Shown here in pieces: positions 25,381-34,236 of a stretch of DNA of 64,000 nt. The stretch comes from Actinomycetes bacterium (GTDB lineage Bacteria; Planctomycetota; Phycisphaerae; JAACET01), in contig JAUXAG010000007.1 in the NCBI GenBank assembly GCA_030614915.1, forward strand, positions 1 to 64,000, read 5' to 3'. Position 1 is the stretch's first letter. Each line of letters opens with the position of its first letter. A program made the translations under genes and the position numbers. The notes below the pieces were generated by a model. It was not told the origin of the DNA. It ran no database searches and worked only from the letters and a program-made list of their open reading frames with translations.

Positions 25381-26223
25381 ATGAGAGTCCAAGTAGACAT
25401 TGAAAAACTTCTTGCCGAAACACCTGTTCCAAGCGTCGCTGAAGGCTTACACAAGGCAAAGCTCAAACGGGAGCTTCTGCGCCAAATACAAGGAAAGGAG
25501 ACAAGAATGGGGATATGGAAAACCATATTTTTAACGCCAAAAAGAAGGCTCGCCTTCGCCTGTAGTGCAGTCTTGGTTTTGGTGGCTACCGCCTGGGGTG
25601 TGGAAAAGGTGCACGAGAAGATTACCAGCTTCTTCGCCTACAAACCGGTAATTGTAGATACTGTGCCGGCAGAAAAGGTAACCAGCCCGGATGGTACAGA
25701 AACATCGTTAAGTAGTACGCTAAGTGTGTCCGCAAGCTGTTGGCCCGTGGACCTTGTTTTTGCCAACGGCGAGACAAGACAACAGTTTGAAGAGGTGAAG
25801 GGTCTCATAGCTCCGAAGATATACAACTTGGTCGGAGGTCCAACCTGGTTTCGCCGACGACACAAGGGCATTAAAGAGGCCATTGTCGCAGGCAGAGTTA
25901 GATTTATCAGTGTCCTAGACGTAGAGGTACATATCTGCAAGGATTCTGACTCCGGCGAAAAAGTCCGTGTCCAGCGAGTTGTTATGCCCGATGGCAATGA
26001 GGTTGCATGCGTGAGCCCATATCCATCCGTCGGACCTGTGGGAACACGTTATTACAGCATGAGTTGGCAAGACCATCTTAGGACCCTTGACAACGGAGCG
26101 CGGGAACTAATCAACAAACAACTATTCAAACTCTACAGGTATGAGGCCACCTTAGCCGATGGCTCAATTGCCATATACGGCAGTAATGTCCCGCCAAAGG
26201 AGAGAGAAGAGATAAAAAAGTAG
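25381..26223 (+). CDS. Single-pass membrane protein, putative anti-sigma partner
   Basis: The 280-residue protein has an N-terminal cytoplasmic helix-rich segment (DIEKLLAETPVPSVAEGLHKAKLKRELLRQIQ), one membrane helix at about 55-74 (LAFACSAVLVLVATAWGV), and about 200 extracytoplasmic residues. The start at 25381 is set by a strong AAGGAGGT 8 bases upstream. There is no ZAS zinc-finger motif. Its position 23 bp after an ECF sigma gene and its topology argue for an anti-sigma or signal-sensing role. The C-terminal domain is not recognised. Confidence 0.7.
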   Translation: MRVQVDIEKLLAETPVPSVAEGLHKAKLKRELLRQIQGKETRMGIWKTIFLTPKRRLAFACSAVLVLVATAWGVEKVHEKITSFFAYKPVIVDTVPAEKVTSPDGTETSLSSTLSVSASCWPVDLVFANGETRQQFEEVKGLIAPKIYNLVGGPTWFRRRHKGIKEAIVAGRVRFISVLDVEVHICKDSDSGEKVRVQRVVMPDGNEVACVSPYPSVGPVGTRYYSMSWQDHLRTLDNGARELINKQLFKLYRYEATLADGSIAIYGSNVPPKEREEIKK

Positions 26224-26328
26224 TGACCGGGGAATGTGTATACTACAACTGCGGACGAAGGCGTCTCTCGATACACCACAATTCTGGGGTCTTAGCTACA
26301 GGAAACAATAACCGTGATGAAATCGCGC

Positions 26329-28182
26329 CTAACGATATGCTGATGCCTGGCGGTTAAAAAGCTCGGTGTATCTATCGTTGAGTGCTATTAGTTCCTCGTG
26401 GCTGCCTGATTCTACGATTCGACCGGCCTCCATAACGAGGATTCGGTCCACCATCCTGACGGTGGAAAATCGGTGTGAGATCAAGATTGTTGTTTTGTCC
26501 CGGGTCAGCTCATCAAACTTCTTGTAGATCATATATTCCTGTTTTGCGTCGAGCGAGGCAGTAGGCTCGTCCAACACGAGGATTTGGGCGTCTCGTTGGA
26601 AGGCCCGTGCCAGAGCCACCTTTTGCCATTCCCCCACCGAGAGTTCCTGGCCCTCGTCGAAGAGTTTGCCGAGGATCGTCTCCCAGCCATGGTCCAGACG
26701 TTCGATGCATTCCTTGGCCCCACTTAGGTCAGCTGCCATGCGTATGCGAGACATATCATTAACATGATCAAGTTGGCCGAATCCAACATTCTCTCGGGCT
26801 GTTACCAGATAGTGGACAAAATCTTGAAAAATTACCCCTATCTGTTGGCGCCAGGCTTCCGGGGCCAGTTCGCGTAGGTCAATGCCGTCCACAGTAATCC
26901 GGCCTTGCTGGGGATCATAAAGTCTGGTCAACAGTTTGATTAACGTGGTTTTTCCAGCTCCATTTTCTCCAACAAGTGCAATCCTCTCCCCAGGCCCGAC
27001 CTCGAAGGTAATATTTTCCAGAACATTCCTACTACTGCCAGGATATCGGAAACTCACCGATTCAAAACGTATGCCTCTACGAATCGGGGCTGGCACTGGT
27101 ACAGGTACGGTAGGAGCGAGAATCTGTGGCCGTAGTGAAAGATATTCAAAAAGCTGTTTCAAATAGAGATTGTTTTCATAAAGCGCGCTGATTGCCTGCA
27201 AGCCCCCCCTCATTGCGCCAAGAGATGCTCCCATTGCCCGCGTATACATGATCATACTGCCGATAGTAACCACCGGGTCGGTGACAGTTCGGTAGAGCAC
27301 GAACACATAAAAGCCTACGAAACCTAGTGTGTTCAATATAAAGGCTCCAAGCTCTGCAAGGTTGTGTTTAATGGCTAGTCGGCGATCTTGACGATAAAAT
27401 TGCCAAAATAGCTCCTTCCACCTGGAGATAAAATACGCAGCCAGTCCGAACAGGCGGAGTTCCTTGGCTGCATAATTAGAAGTTAATAGAGACTGATAAT
27501 AGCTCATTTGGCGTTCTTGTTGCGTGCGACCGTATCGGACAAACCAAGTCCGCCGACCAAATCGAACATCAACAAACAGCCCCGGGATTGTCAGCAATAA
27601 TAAAAGGGGGCTAACCCACCACGCCAACGTGGCCAATAGCGCCAAATATCCGAGAAGCTCGACCAGCTGTCTGACCGAACTGACGCTCGAAGATAAGATC
27701 ATGAAAGGACGAGTGCCCGCCTCCCGTTGAGCCCGCTGGAGTTTGTCGTAGAAACTGGGTGTCTCAAAAAAAGCCATATCCAGTCTCACAGCCAGGTTCG
27801 TAATTTTGGTCTGGATGTAATGCGTAAGCCGCGTTCGCAATACGCGGTCCAAGAAGCGTATAAGAATATCGAGTGTTCCCTGCAACAGCCTCGCACCAAA
27901 CATGAGACACAAGAATAGCGTGAGCATTTCTCTTCCGCCGGACCGATCTCCCTGCAGCAACAATGTCACTCCGTCAATGATCTTCTTGCTGCAGTAAAGA
28001 GAAAAGGCAGATAGGGGAGCGGCGATGAGAGTGAGGATCGGTATGAGGCCTGCGGCGAACGGATGCGCACGCCACAACAGTTGAATGACACGAGGCATTT
28101 GCTTCAGTACAGCAATCCACTCTTGAATGTGGTTACAAGGCGAAGGCTTTGTCTTTCTACTTTGCGGGAAGTTTTTGGTCAC
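26329..28182 (-). CDS. ABC transporter, fused permease-ATPase, probable RiPP exporter
   Basis: The 617-residue protein has an N-terminal six-helix ABC transmembrane region (about 30-340) and a nucleotide-binding domain with Walker A GENGAGKTT (about residue 405), the signature as LSVGEWQKVALARAF (the usual LSGGQ is changed), Walker B ILVLDEPTASLD and the H-loop LISHRFST. No C39 peptidase domain is present, so it would not cut a leader itself. It lies 53 bp downstream of the radical SAM maturase and is the last gene of the RiPP-like operon. The start is GTG with a weak ribosome site. Confidence 0.9.
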   Translation of the reverse strand: MTKNFPQSRKTKPSPCNHIQEWIAVLKQMPRVIQLLWRAHPFAAGLIPILTLIAAPLSAFSLYCSKKIIDGVTLLLQGDRSGGREMLTLFLCLMFGARLLQGTLDILIRFLDRVLRTRLTHYIQTKITNLAVRLDMAFFETPSFYDKLQRAQREAGTRPFMILSSSVSSVRQLVELLGYLALLATLAWWVSPLLLLLTIPGLFVDVRFGRRTWFVRYGRTQQERQMSYYQSLLTSNYAAKELRLFGLAAYFISRWKELFWQFYRQDRRLAIKHNLAELGAFILNTLGFVGFYVFVLYRTVTDPVVTIGSMIMYTRAMGASLGAMRGGLQAISALYENNLYLKQLFEYLSLRPQILAPTVPVPVPAPIRRGIRFESVSFRYPGSSRNVLENITFEVGPGERIALVGENGAGKTTLIKLLTRLYDPQQGRITVDGIDLRELAPEAWRQQIGVIFQDFVHYLVTARENVGFGQLDHVNDMSRIRMAADLSGAKECIERLDHGWETILGKLFDEGQELSVGEWQKVALARAFQRDAQILVLDEPTASLDAKQEYMIYKKFDELTRDKTTILISHRFSTVRMVDRILVMEAGRIVESGSHEELIALNDRYTELFNRQASAYR

Positions 28183-28235
28183 TGTCTTGATTCACCCATA
28201 CCGTCGTATATCCCGTTTCGGCAGTGTCTTAACAG

Positions 28236-29825
28236 TTACGCAACAGTGATGTCAGCCATATAATCAAATGCTTTGGGGTTGTGCTCCAGAACACTACAAT
28301 AATTAATCAAGCTCCGATGAATACTCTCACGGGAGATGGTGCAGGCTTTTCGTTTGGCATTCTGAGTTACAACGCCATTTTCGTGTACATTTGAAAAACA
28401 GCCAGCCTGGCAAATGGTCAAACACCAACATAAGCGACACTCGTCCGCGTTGCACTCAACCCATTCTTTGTACATCTCCCTAACCTTGGATACATCTACC
28501 CCTTCGCGAACATTGCCTATTATCATGTAATCGGATTCCGGCACCCGCTCACAAACAAGATAATCACCATCAACCGTTACAAAGGTGCGCCGTATGCCGG
28601 GTATGCATGCTGAAGAAACACACATTCTATCCGTAATTATCGGGTGATCTTGGGTAGCGTATGGGCGCTTATGAAGGCGCAGAAATGCTTGCTCAAAATA
28701 TGCACGTTGAAGTACAAATGCTCTGTCGGTGAGATTGTCACCTATTTTACCGTTCACCAAGTTGCAAATGAAGTTTTGGTATAACTCCTCGATCCCGTGC
28801 AGTCTTCGGTCTTCTGATGGTAGGGATTCTAGAAATGTCGTGCAGCTAGGGTCTACAGACATAGCACTTGTGCCCATTCCTTTCGAAAACAGGTCACTCA
28901 TCCTGAAGAAGTCGTCTACTTCAAGCACATCTGTCCCTGGCACAGATACGGCAGCAAAACGCATTCTTCCGTTGGTTTTATACTCAGGATGGTTATCCAA
29001 GAACCTTCTCACTCCATTCACCACCATGTGCCATGTGCCGTTTCCACCTTGTCCTCGCCGGTATTTGTCATGAACATGCTGAGGACCGTCCAAACTAACA
29101 GTGATGCCGACGTTAGCAGAAGCCAGAAACTTTCCCACTTCATTTGTCAGCAGAGAGCCATTTGTGGTAAGCCCAAAGTAGACGTCCTCGTTCTGCGGAT
29201 CCTGTCTGATGTACGCAACACATCGTCGCAAAAGTTCAAGATTCAGTAGCGGCTCGCCACCATAAAAGGTAACGGCCCTGTGATCAGCCTTTTTGCTATT
29301 AAGAAGGAACTCATCGATAGCCGCCTTGGCTGTATCCCAATTCATCATTCGGCCTGTGTGTGACCGCCGAGTGGGGTCTGCCTCTCCGAAGACGCAATAC
29401 GCACATCGAAAGTTGCAGGCTTCGCTTACGTTCAAAATTAGCTGTTCACGATTGCTGGCCAACATCTGTCGAATGCAGTCCTCAGTATGTGGCATCATAA
29501 TCTGCTTGGGACGCGTGGAAAGTAAAAGCCCCTCTTGTTGTCGAACATGTTTGATGTCATTATGGGCTATAGAAATCTCGTCGGATTTATAACGAGGACC
29601 ATATTTTGAAATAATCTGACTTTTGCTTAGAGACCCGAAATCATCAATGATATCCCATGTAACGGCATCAACCTGGACAATGCGTCCTGTGTTCACATCG
29701 TAGATATATTTATGTCGTATTGTCCGAAATTTGTGAATAAACGGAGTTGCTTTATCCTCACATTGTGGTACAATTGCACTAAATTGTGAGCCAATATAAC
29801 TCTGTTTAGGATTGCAGTCTGACAT
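28236..29825 (-). CDS. Radical SAM/SPASM peptide maturase
   Basis: The 529-residue protein matches radical SAM enzymes that install crosslinks in ribosomal peptides. Residues about 30-100 (HKFRTIRHKYIYDVNTGRIV, VDAVTWDIIDDF) resemble the PqqD-like peptide-recognition domain at the front of Cys-rich-peptide maturases. The SAM cluster motif is CNFRCAYC (C137, C141, C144), followed by TFYGGEPLLN and LTTNGSLL. The C-terminal SPASM region carries many Cys (CVSSACIPG, DYLVCERV, ECRLCWCLTICQAGC) for auxiliary clusters. AAGGAA precedes the start. The Cys-rich precursor gene lies directly upstream. Confidence 0.9.
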   Translation of the reverse strand: MSDCNPKQSYIGSQFSAIVPQCEDKATPFIHKFRTIRHKYIYDVNTGRIVQVDAVTWDIIDDFGSLSKSQIISKYGPRYKSDEISIAHNDIKHVRQQEGLLLSTRPKQIMMPHTEDCIRQMLASNREQLILNVSEACNFRCAYCVFGEADPTRRSHTGRMMNWDTAKAAIDEFLLNSKKADHRAVTFYGGEPLLNLELLRRCVAYIRQDPQNEDVYFGLTTNGSLLTNEVGKFLASANVGITVSLDGPQHVHDKYRRGQGGNGTWHMVVNGVRRFLDNHPEYKTNGRMRFAAVSVPGTDVLEVDDFFRMSDLFSKGMGTSAMSVDPSCTTFLESLPSEDRRLHGIEELYQNFICNLVNGKIGDNLTDRAFVLQRAYFEQAFLRLHKRPYATQDHPIITDRMCVSSACIPGIRRTFVTVDGDYLVCERVPESDYMIIGNVREGVDVSKVREMYKEWVECNADECRLCWCLTICQAGCFSNVHENGVVTQNAKRKACTISRESIHRSLINYCSVLEHNPKAFDYMADITVA

Positions 29826-29853
29826 TTCTTCATTCCTTAAGAAATTGGAACTC

Positions 29854-29988
29854 TCATATTTGCCTGCTTATGGGCTTCCTTCTAATCTGGGGCAAGCCTA
29901 CTGGGATATAGCTGGCCCCATAGCCCGCGATGAATTCAACACTATCAAGCAACTTGGTCGTACAGCCGTCTACAGCTACATTTGTCAT
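29854..29988 (-). CDS. Possible small peptide ORF between precursor and maturase
   Basis: A 44-codon ATG frame begins MTNVAVDGCTTKLLDSVEF and ends RRKPISRQI. No Shine-Dalgarno is visible and there is only one cysteine. It occupies the 270-bp gap between the precursor and maturase genes, where a second peptide could sit, but composition gives no strong support. Confidence 0.15.
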   Translation of the reverse strand: MTNVAVDGCTTKLLDSVEFIAGYGASYIPVGLPQIRRKPISRQI

Positions 29989-30093
29989 TGTTGCTAAACG
30001 AACGGCTAGACTGCCCAAGGAGCAGGTATTACCACGGAGTGCCAGGACTGCGCGCTTCCCAGAGAAGGTTCTTTGTAAACTGCGCGGTTCGGA

Positions 30094-30327
30094 TCAAGGT
30101 ATTATCTGTAGGGTGATAGCGACAGTGCTAAATGTCGCTCCCCAGTTGATATTTCCGAGCGCCTGTGAGTTTTCAGGGGCGAGATTACAAGATATACTCG
30201 TCATGGTTTCAGGGCTGCCGCATCCGCACGTGCAAACGCACGGACAGTAGCAGGGGCAAAAAACGCAAAGACACGGAATCGTAGAGAGTCCTGAAGTACC
30301 TTCCCCAAATGTAGTTGTGTTAATCAT
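30094..30327 (-). CDS. Cys-rich RiPP precursor peptide candidate
   Basis: The 77-residue peptide starts with a short leader-like segment (MINTTTFGEGTSGLSTIP), then has nine cysteines in 18 residues at positions 19, 21, 24, 26, 28, 30, 32, 34 and 36, almost a perfect CxC ladder with small, proline and aromatic residues between. A 40-residue tail follows with one more Cys (47), ending in a hydrophobic stretch (TVAITLQIIP). The start is set by AAGGAG 8 bases upstream; a longer frame to 30372 lacks this. It lies directly upstream of the radical SAM/SPASM maturase. Unlike SCIFF-type peptides, the Cys cluster is internal and a long tail follows it. Confidence 0.75.
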   Translation of the reverse strand: MINTTTFGEGTSGLSTIPCLCVFCPCYCPCVCTCGCGSPETMTSISCNLAPENSQALGNINWGATFSTVAITLQIIP

Positions 30328-30375
30328 TTTCTTAGCTCCTTGTAAAAAAGACCGTTCAACAAATACGTGCACTGT

Positions 30376-31518
30376 TTATATACTATCAGACTCACCAACA
30401 TTTATTTGTATCTCTGGGTGTGCCCCCCATAGAACTATACCTCGCGTCTCAGGAGTTGGGCCACGGAATGATGGTAACCGACGTCCAAATCTGAATTCCT
30501 CAGGAAATCTGGATTTGGTGGCTATGTAGATGTTGAAACCAGTTGCCTTGCCCTGACTCAGGTAGTTCCGGAGGTTTGTGAGGCGTTTGCCGTAACCCGT
30601 CCAATATCCCCGATTTACCTGCTGTAACTGCCATTCCACGACTTCCTTGGCTTTCTCCAAATCGTTTTTTCCTAGAAGCAAGCCTTGATCACAGGCGCGT
30701 ATAAAATCTTGCCATGTTGGTTCACGCCCCTGTTCGATTTCTCGTTTGATCTGAGTGAATTGTTCGGAACGAAGGGCAAAGAGAGTTTCCCGATTTGTTA
30801 CGTGCCGCTGTATTCTCTCAATTCCTCCACCAGGTAAGGGGAACGGGAAAGCCGACTGTATCGTTTCGACGAGTTCATCCGTTATGTTCATATTCTCGGG
30901 GTTGCGGTTGTGAGCCAGCTCTAACAAGAGGCGAGCCTTGTACGCGTAAGGATATGAAGACCGAGATAAGCAACCGCCAGCCTTCCAGAACGTCTCGCGA
31001 TACTCCAAGGCAATCCTAACCAGTTCCTCCGCCGTCGTATTCTCCAGGTCCAGTTTCTCCGCCAGTTCCTCCCTCAATTTCTCCTGGACATCGGAATAGG
31101 TTGGCCACGTTTTTGTAACCTTGTCCTGAGCCTTCCAGATCTGTGTGCTCTCCGCCTTTGACAACAGCATACCTATTTCTGTGTCAGAAATGGCTTCAGG
31201 TAGATCGAGGTATGAAGTGTCATCGGCAGCCAAAGAGTCCTTTCGTTCCTTAGCTGAGAGAATCTTTTGTGGTGACGACTTCTTCGTCTGCGCCGATGAA
31301 ATGGTTTCGATCGCAGAATCCGTCTCGGGGTCGAGTTGGCTAGGATTAGTCATTCTGCTGATATTATGTGTGTCCTGGTTGGATGCAAATTCCACGTGAT
31401 TAGTGGGAGTTATATTGCCTTGTAACATGAAGCATATCAGAGCCCCAAACGACACGATAACAGCAATCAGCACCAGCACTATTTTACGTGTGAATATGGC
31501 CTTCATACTCCAAAACAT
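30376..31518 (-). CDS. Single-pass membrane protein of the RiPP-like operon, unknown function
   Basis: The 380-residue protein has one N-terminal membrane helix (about 12-33, IVLVLIAVIVSFGALICF), a Ser/Thr-rich linker (about 40-105) and a helical extracytoplasmic domain (about 110-330, with KLREELAEKLDLENTTAEEL, FWKAGGCLSRSS and LLLELAHNRNPEN). I do not recognise the family; the helical part has the look of a TPR-like fold. It lies between the FecR anti-sigma gene and the precursor gene. It may be a sensor or a docking protein. The start could be 31518 or the ATG at 31506. Confidence 0.7.
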   Translation of the reverse strand: MFWSMKAIFTRKIVLVLIAVIVSFGALICFMLQGNITPTNHVEFASNQDTHNISRMTNPSQLDPETDSAIETISSAQTKKSSPQKILSAKERKDSLAADDTSYLDLPEAISDTEIGMLLSKAESTQIWKAQDKVTKTWPTYSDVQEKLREELAEKLDLENTTAEELVRIALEYRETFWKAGGCLSRSSYPYAYKARLLLELAHNRNPENMNITDELVETIQSAFPFPLPGGGIERIQRHVTNRETLFALRSEQFTQIKREIEQGREPTWQDFIRACDQGLLLGKNDLEKAKEVVEWQLQQVNRGYWTGYGKRLTNLRNYLSQGKATGFNIYIATKSRFPEEFRFGRRLPSFRGPTPETRGIVLWGAHPEIQINVGESDSI

Positions 31519-31597
31519 CCTTTGTACGTGGATATGGTTTCCAGGACGCGTAATTATCCACTTGACACTCTCTGCGTTTTTTGTCTAACAAGCCTCG

Positions 31598-33457
31598 TCA
31601 TTCCATAGTTCCTTCTGCTTTTACAGTCTTGCCGCCGCCATTTTCGGCCAGGGCCGCCGTGAACTTCGACAATCGTTGAGTCAACTCAACTGATTGCGAT
31701 AGGCAACCTTGGCCCCTAGGCGTTGTAAATAATTCCTGTGCTGTAAATCCGACTGACTGGGCAGCCAGGATGTGTTCATCGAGATATCCCAGCCACGATT
31801 GGATATTTCTCACGCCACCTGACAGTGAGAGTGGCAGCAAATATCCCGACAGGTATTTATCTCCTGACAACAGCTTCTCAGCTGCTTCTGGATATGTTTT
31901 TGCCCACAGATACGCTGCTGTCCACGTCTTGGTCAGATAGGTATTGGCTCGAAGGGTAAAGAGCAATAGATCATTCGGAAGCGGATCTCCGCTATCAACG
32001 TGCCCCTGTATGTCAGCTTGCCATTGTCGCAGTGCGGCGAGGTAGGCCTCGCCGGGCTTATCAATCCTGGCGGCGGCCAGTGATTCAAACTGTCGGGCCC
32101 AGACTCTGGAAGCGACAACCTCCCTAAACCACTCAGGATCAACTTCGTAATACTTCGCTACCCGCTCGATAGCAGCAGGATCAAATTCCGGAATGGGCCT
32201 GTTATAAGACTTGGGATAGAGAAACTGCCAAATGTCCCCCGAAACCATCAAAATTCCGACGTAATCAGTTTCAACACCCCGATCAGTTAACCCGGCCTCA
32301 GCCTGAACGGCCCACGGAAACTCCCGAGCAAACCAGTCACGCTGATCGGCGACCCATTTCTCATAGTTAATTGATGCAAGGTCTGGTGGTGTGGGTTGTT
32401 TCCAGATATTCCCAAGGGAAAGCAATAATTCATCACCGGCCTTCGGCTCTATATGGGCCAGGGCCTCCTTGAATAAAAACTCTCTCGCCCATGCGGTCGC
32501 AGCCAAGGCATTGGCCGAGACCGGAGTAGTTGGTGCAGATTCACCGAAGATCGTGGAAGTATGCCCAGCTGTTACATCTACCCATTTGTCATGTGAGTCA
32601 GGCGTGCTTACCCTGACAGTGCCCTCGACAACCGCAAGGTCCGTTCGACCTGGTTCGGTCCGTACGCTGAATTTAGTCCCGAGGATGGCGTGAACAGCAT
32701 TGTCGGTTCTGACCATAAAAGGATGGCCGGGTACGACTTCGGCATATGCTTCACCTTTGACCAGTTCTACTTTGTAACGCAGTTTGCTTGTCTGGTTCTC
32801 TCGTGTAGTAATGTCGGCAGTGATTTTGGCGGAGCTGCCTTGATTTAGAGCAACCCAGTGCATATCACCAAGCAAGAGTTTCTGGAGTTGGTCCTTTGCG
32901 TATATTGTTTGGCCTAATGGCACTGTTTCCCGTCCTGACGGTGTAATTAGTTCAACAAGAGCTCCTTGCAGTTCAGGACCAGCAGGAAATTGAGTAATTA
33001 ATGTTGTTTCGCTAGTATTGTTTGGGGCGAAAAGTGCGTTCCAACCGACTATAACGGCGATTACGACCGAAGCAGCCACGGCTGCAGCGGTTCCAATCCG
33101 CCAGAATAACCTGCGGCGTTGTTTATCCTCTTCTTCCCCTCGGCGACAAGCCTCGGCTAAACTGGGACATCTGCGCTTCAGGTCTTCCCAGCCTTCTTCA
33201 TGTGACATTGGGCGTTTGGCGAGCTTGACGGGTTCTCTCGCACGGGCTGAACCGTCCTTTGATTTCCAGTATTGCTGAACCAGACTTATGACCCACCTGG
33301 TTTCGTCATACTCCCGAACACATTTAGGGCAATCGTACAGATGAGCTTCGAACGCCATACGGTCCTCTCTTGTCAGACTGGGATCTCTGACCATGTACAG
33401 ATGAATCAGACGCCGAGCCCGGCGGCAGGAGATTTGTTTGTATGGTAAATTGCTCAT
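31598..33457 (-). CDS. FecR-domain anti-sigma/signal transducer
   Basis: The 619-residue protein starts with a zinc-finger-like anti-sigma segment (FEAHLYDCPKCVREYDE, about 33-49: HxxxCxxC). A cytoplasmic linker, a membrane helix (about 122-142, GTAAAVAASVVIAVIVGW) and a FecR domain follow (about 165-310, with LQKLLLGDMHWVALNQG and NAVHAILGTKFSVR, then LAVVEGTVRV). About 300 further extracytoplasmic residues are unassigned. The layout matches transmembrane anti-sigma proteins that release an ECF factor on an envelope signal. The sigma gene is about 200 bp upstream in the same orientation. Confidence 0.85.
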   Translation of the reverse strand: MSNLPYKQISCRRARRLIHLYMVRDPSLTREDRMAFEAHLYDCPKCVREYDETRWVISLVQQYWKSKDGSARAREPVKLAKRPMSHEEGWEDLKRRCPSLAEACRRGEEEDKQRRRLFWRIGTAAAVAASVVIAVIVGWNALFAPNNTSETTLITQFPAGPELQGALVELITPSGRETVPLGQTIYAKDQLQKLLLGDMHWVALNQGSSAKITADITTRENQTSKLRYKVELVKGEAYAEVVPGHPFMVRTDNAVHAILGTKFSVRTEPGRTDLAVVEGTVRVSTPDSHDKWVDVTAGHTSTIFGESAPTTPVSANALAATAWAREFLFKEALAHIEPKAGDELLLSLGNIWKQPTPPDLASINYEKWVADQRDWFAREFPWAVQAEAGLTDRGVETDYVGILMVSGDIWQFLYPKSYNRPIPEFDPAAIERVAKYYEVDPEWFREVVASRVWARQFESLAAARIDKPGEAYLAALRQWQADIQGHVDSGDPLPNDLLLFTLRANTYLTKTWTAAYLWAKTYPEAAEKLLSGDKYLSGYLLPLSLSGGVRNIQSWLGYLDEHILAAQSVGFTAQELFTTPRGQGCLSQSVELTQRLSKFTAALAENGGGKTVKAEGTME

Positions 33458-33660
33458 AAACTATGCCTTTTAAGGCCTTGATAGACAGACCCTAAACGAC
33501 CTGGTAAATCTCGGTTCTTCTATCCCTTAGTAGAACGAAACGCTAAATCCCTTCGCTGTTTTTCAAGAAAACGCGTAGATTTTTATAACCTTCTTTCTCA
33601 CAATACGTTGCAATGCGACTTTTTAGCCCTTCCTATATAGAGAATTCCAGACGTAGTCTC

Positions 33661-34236
33661 TTATGGCTCCATAGATCTCAAAAGCTGCCGTAGCCGCCTG
33701 TACGCCCGACAAAGCCGACTTTCGAAAGCCCTGATAAGACAGCCAGCGTGCTGCGCTGCTTCCTGTAGGGATATTCCCTTGCGGTGAACGAGTTCTACGG
33801 CCTGTCTCTGTTCAGCTGTTAGCTGGAACATGGCCTGTTCCATGGCTTCTGTAATTTCTGCAATGTGGACGTTTGCCTCCGGCTCGGATAAACCGTTTGA
33901 ACGCTTTAGACGACATTCCAGAGACCGGGCCCGGCTAGTTGCTATTTGCTTCGGTAAGCGTTTCAACTCGTCCGCTAGGACGTTCCTGGCAATGCCGCAG
34001 AGATAGGTCTTGATGGTTGAATCACCCCTAAATCTTCTGCGATGCTCCCAGACACGTGCGAAGACCTCTTCGGTAAGATCATCTAACACATCTGTCGGGC
34101 ATTTGAGCCTCGCGAGGAAGTTTCTGACAATTGGACGATACTTGTGGTCCAATTCATCGAAAGCTTGGTGATCACAGCGTTTGACCTGAAGCATCAGGTG
34201 AATGTCGTCATCTGTGTTAGCTGGACGTTGCCTCAT
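33661..34236 (-). CDS. ECF-type RNA polymerase sigma factor of the RiPP-like cluster
   Basis: The 191-residue protein has sigma region 2 (DHQAFDELDHKYRPIVRNFL, DDLTEEVFARVWEHRRRF, TYLCGIARNVLADELKR) and region 4 (QLTAEQRQAVELVHRKGISLQEAA, then FESRLCRAYRRLRQLL). It heads a minus-strand series running through the FecR anti-sigma protein, membrane protein, precursor, maturase and exporter. The intervening gap 33458-33660 has no gene. This places peptide production under an extracytoplasmic signal, if the series is co-regulated. Confidence 0.88.
   Translation of the reverse strand: MRQRPANTDDDIHLMLQVKRCDHQAFDELDHKYRPIVRNFLARLKCPTDVLDDLTEEVFARVWEHRRRFRGDSTIKTYLCGIARNVLADELKRLPKQIATSRARSLECRLKRSNGLSEPEANVHIAEITEAMEQAMFQLTAEQRQAVELVHRKGISLQEAAQHAGCLIRAFESRLCRAYRRLRQLLRSMEP

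Noticed and set aside
30328-30372. Longer start for the Cys-rich precursor (ATG at 30372)
   Set aside because: The strong AAGGAG lies just before the ATG at 30327, inside this extension, and the extra residues have no leader-like conservation visible.
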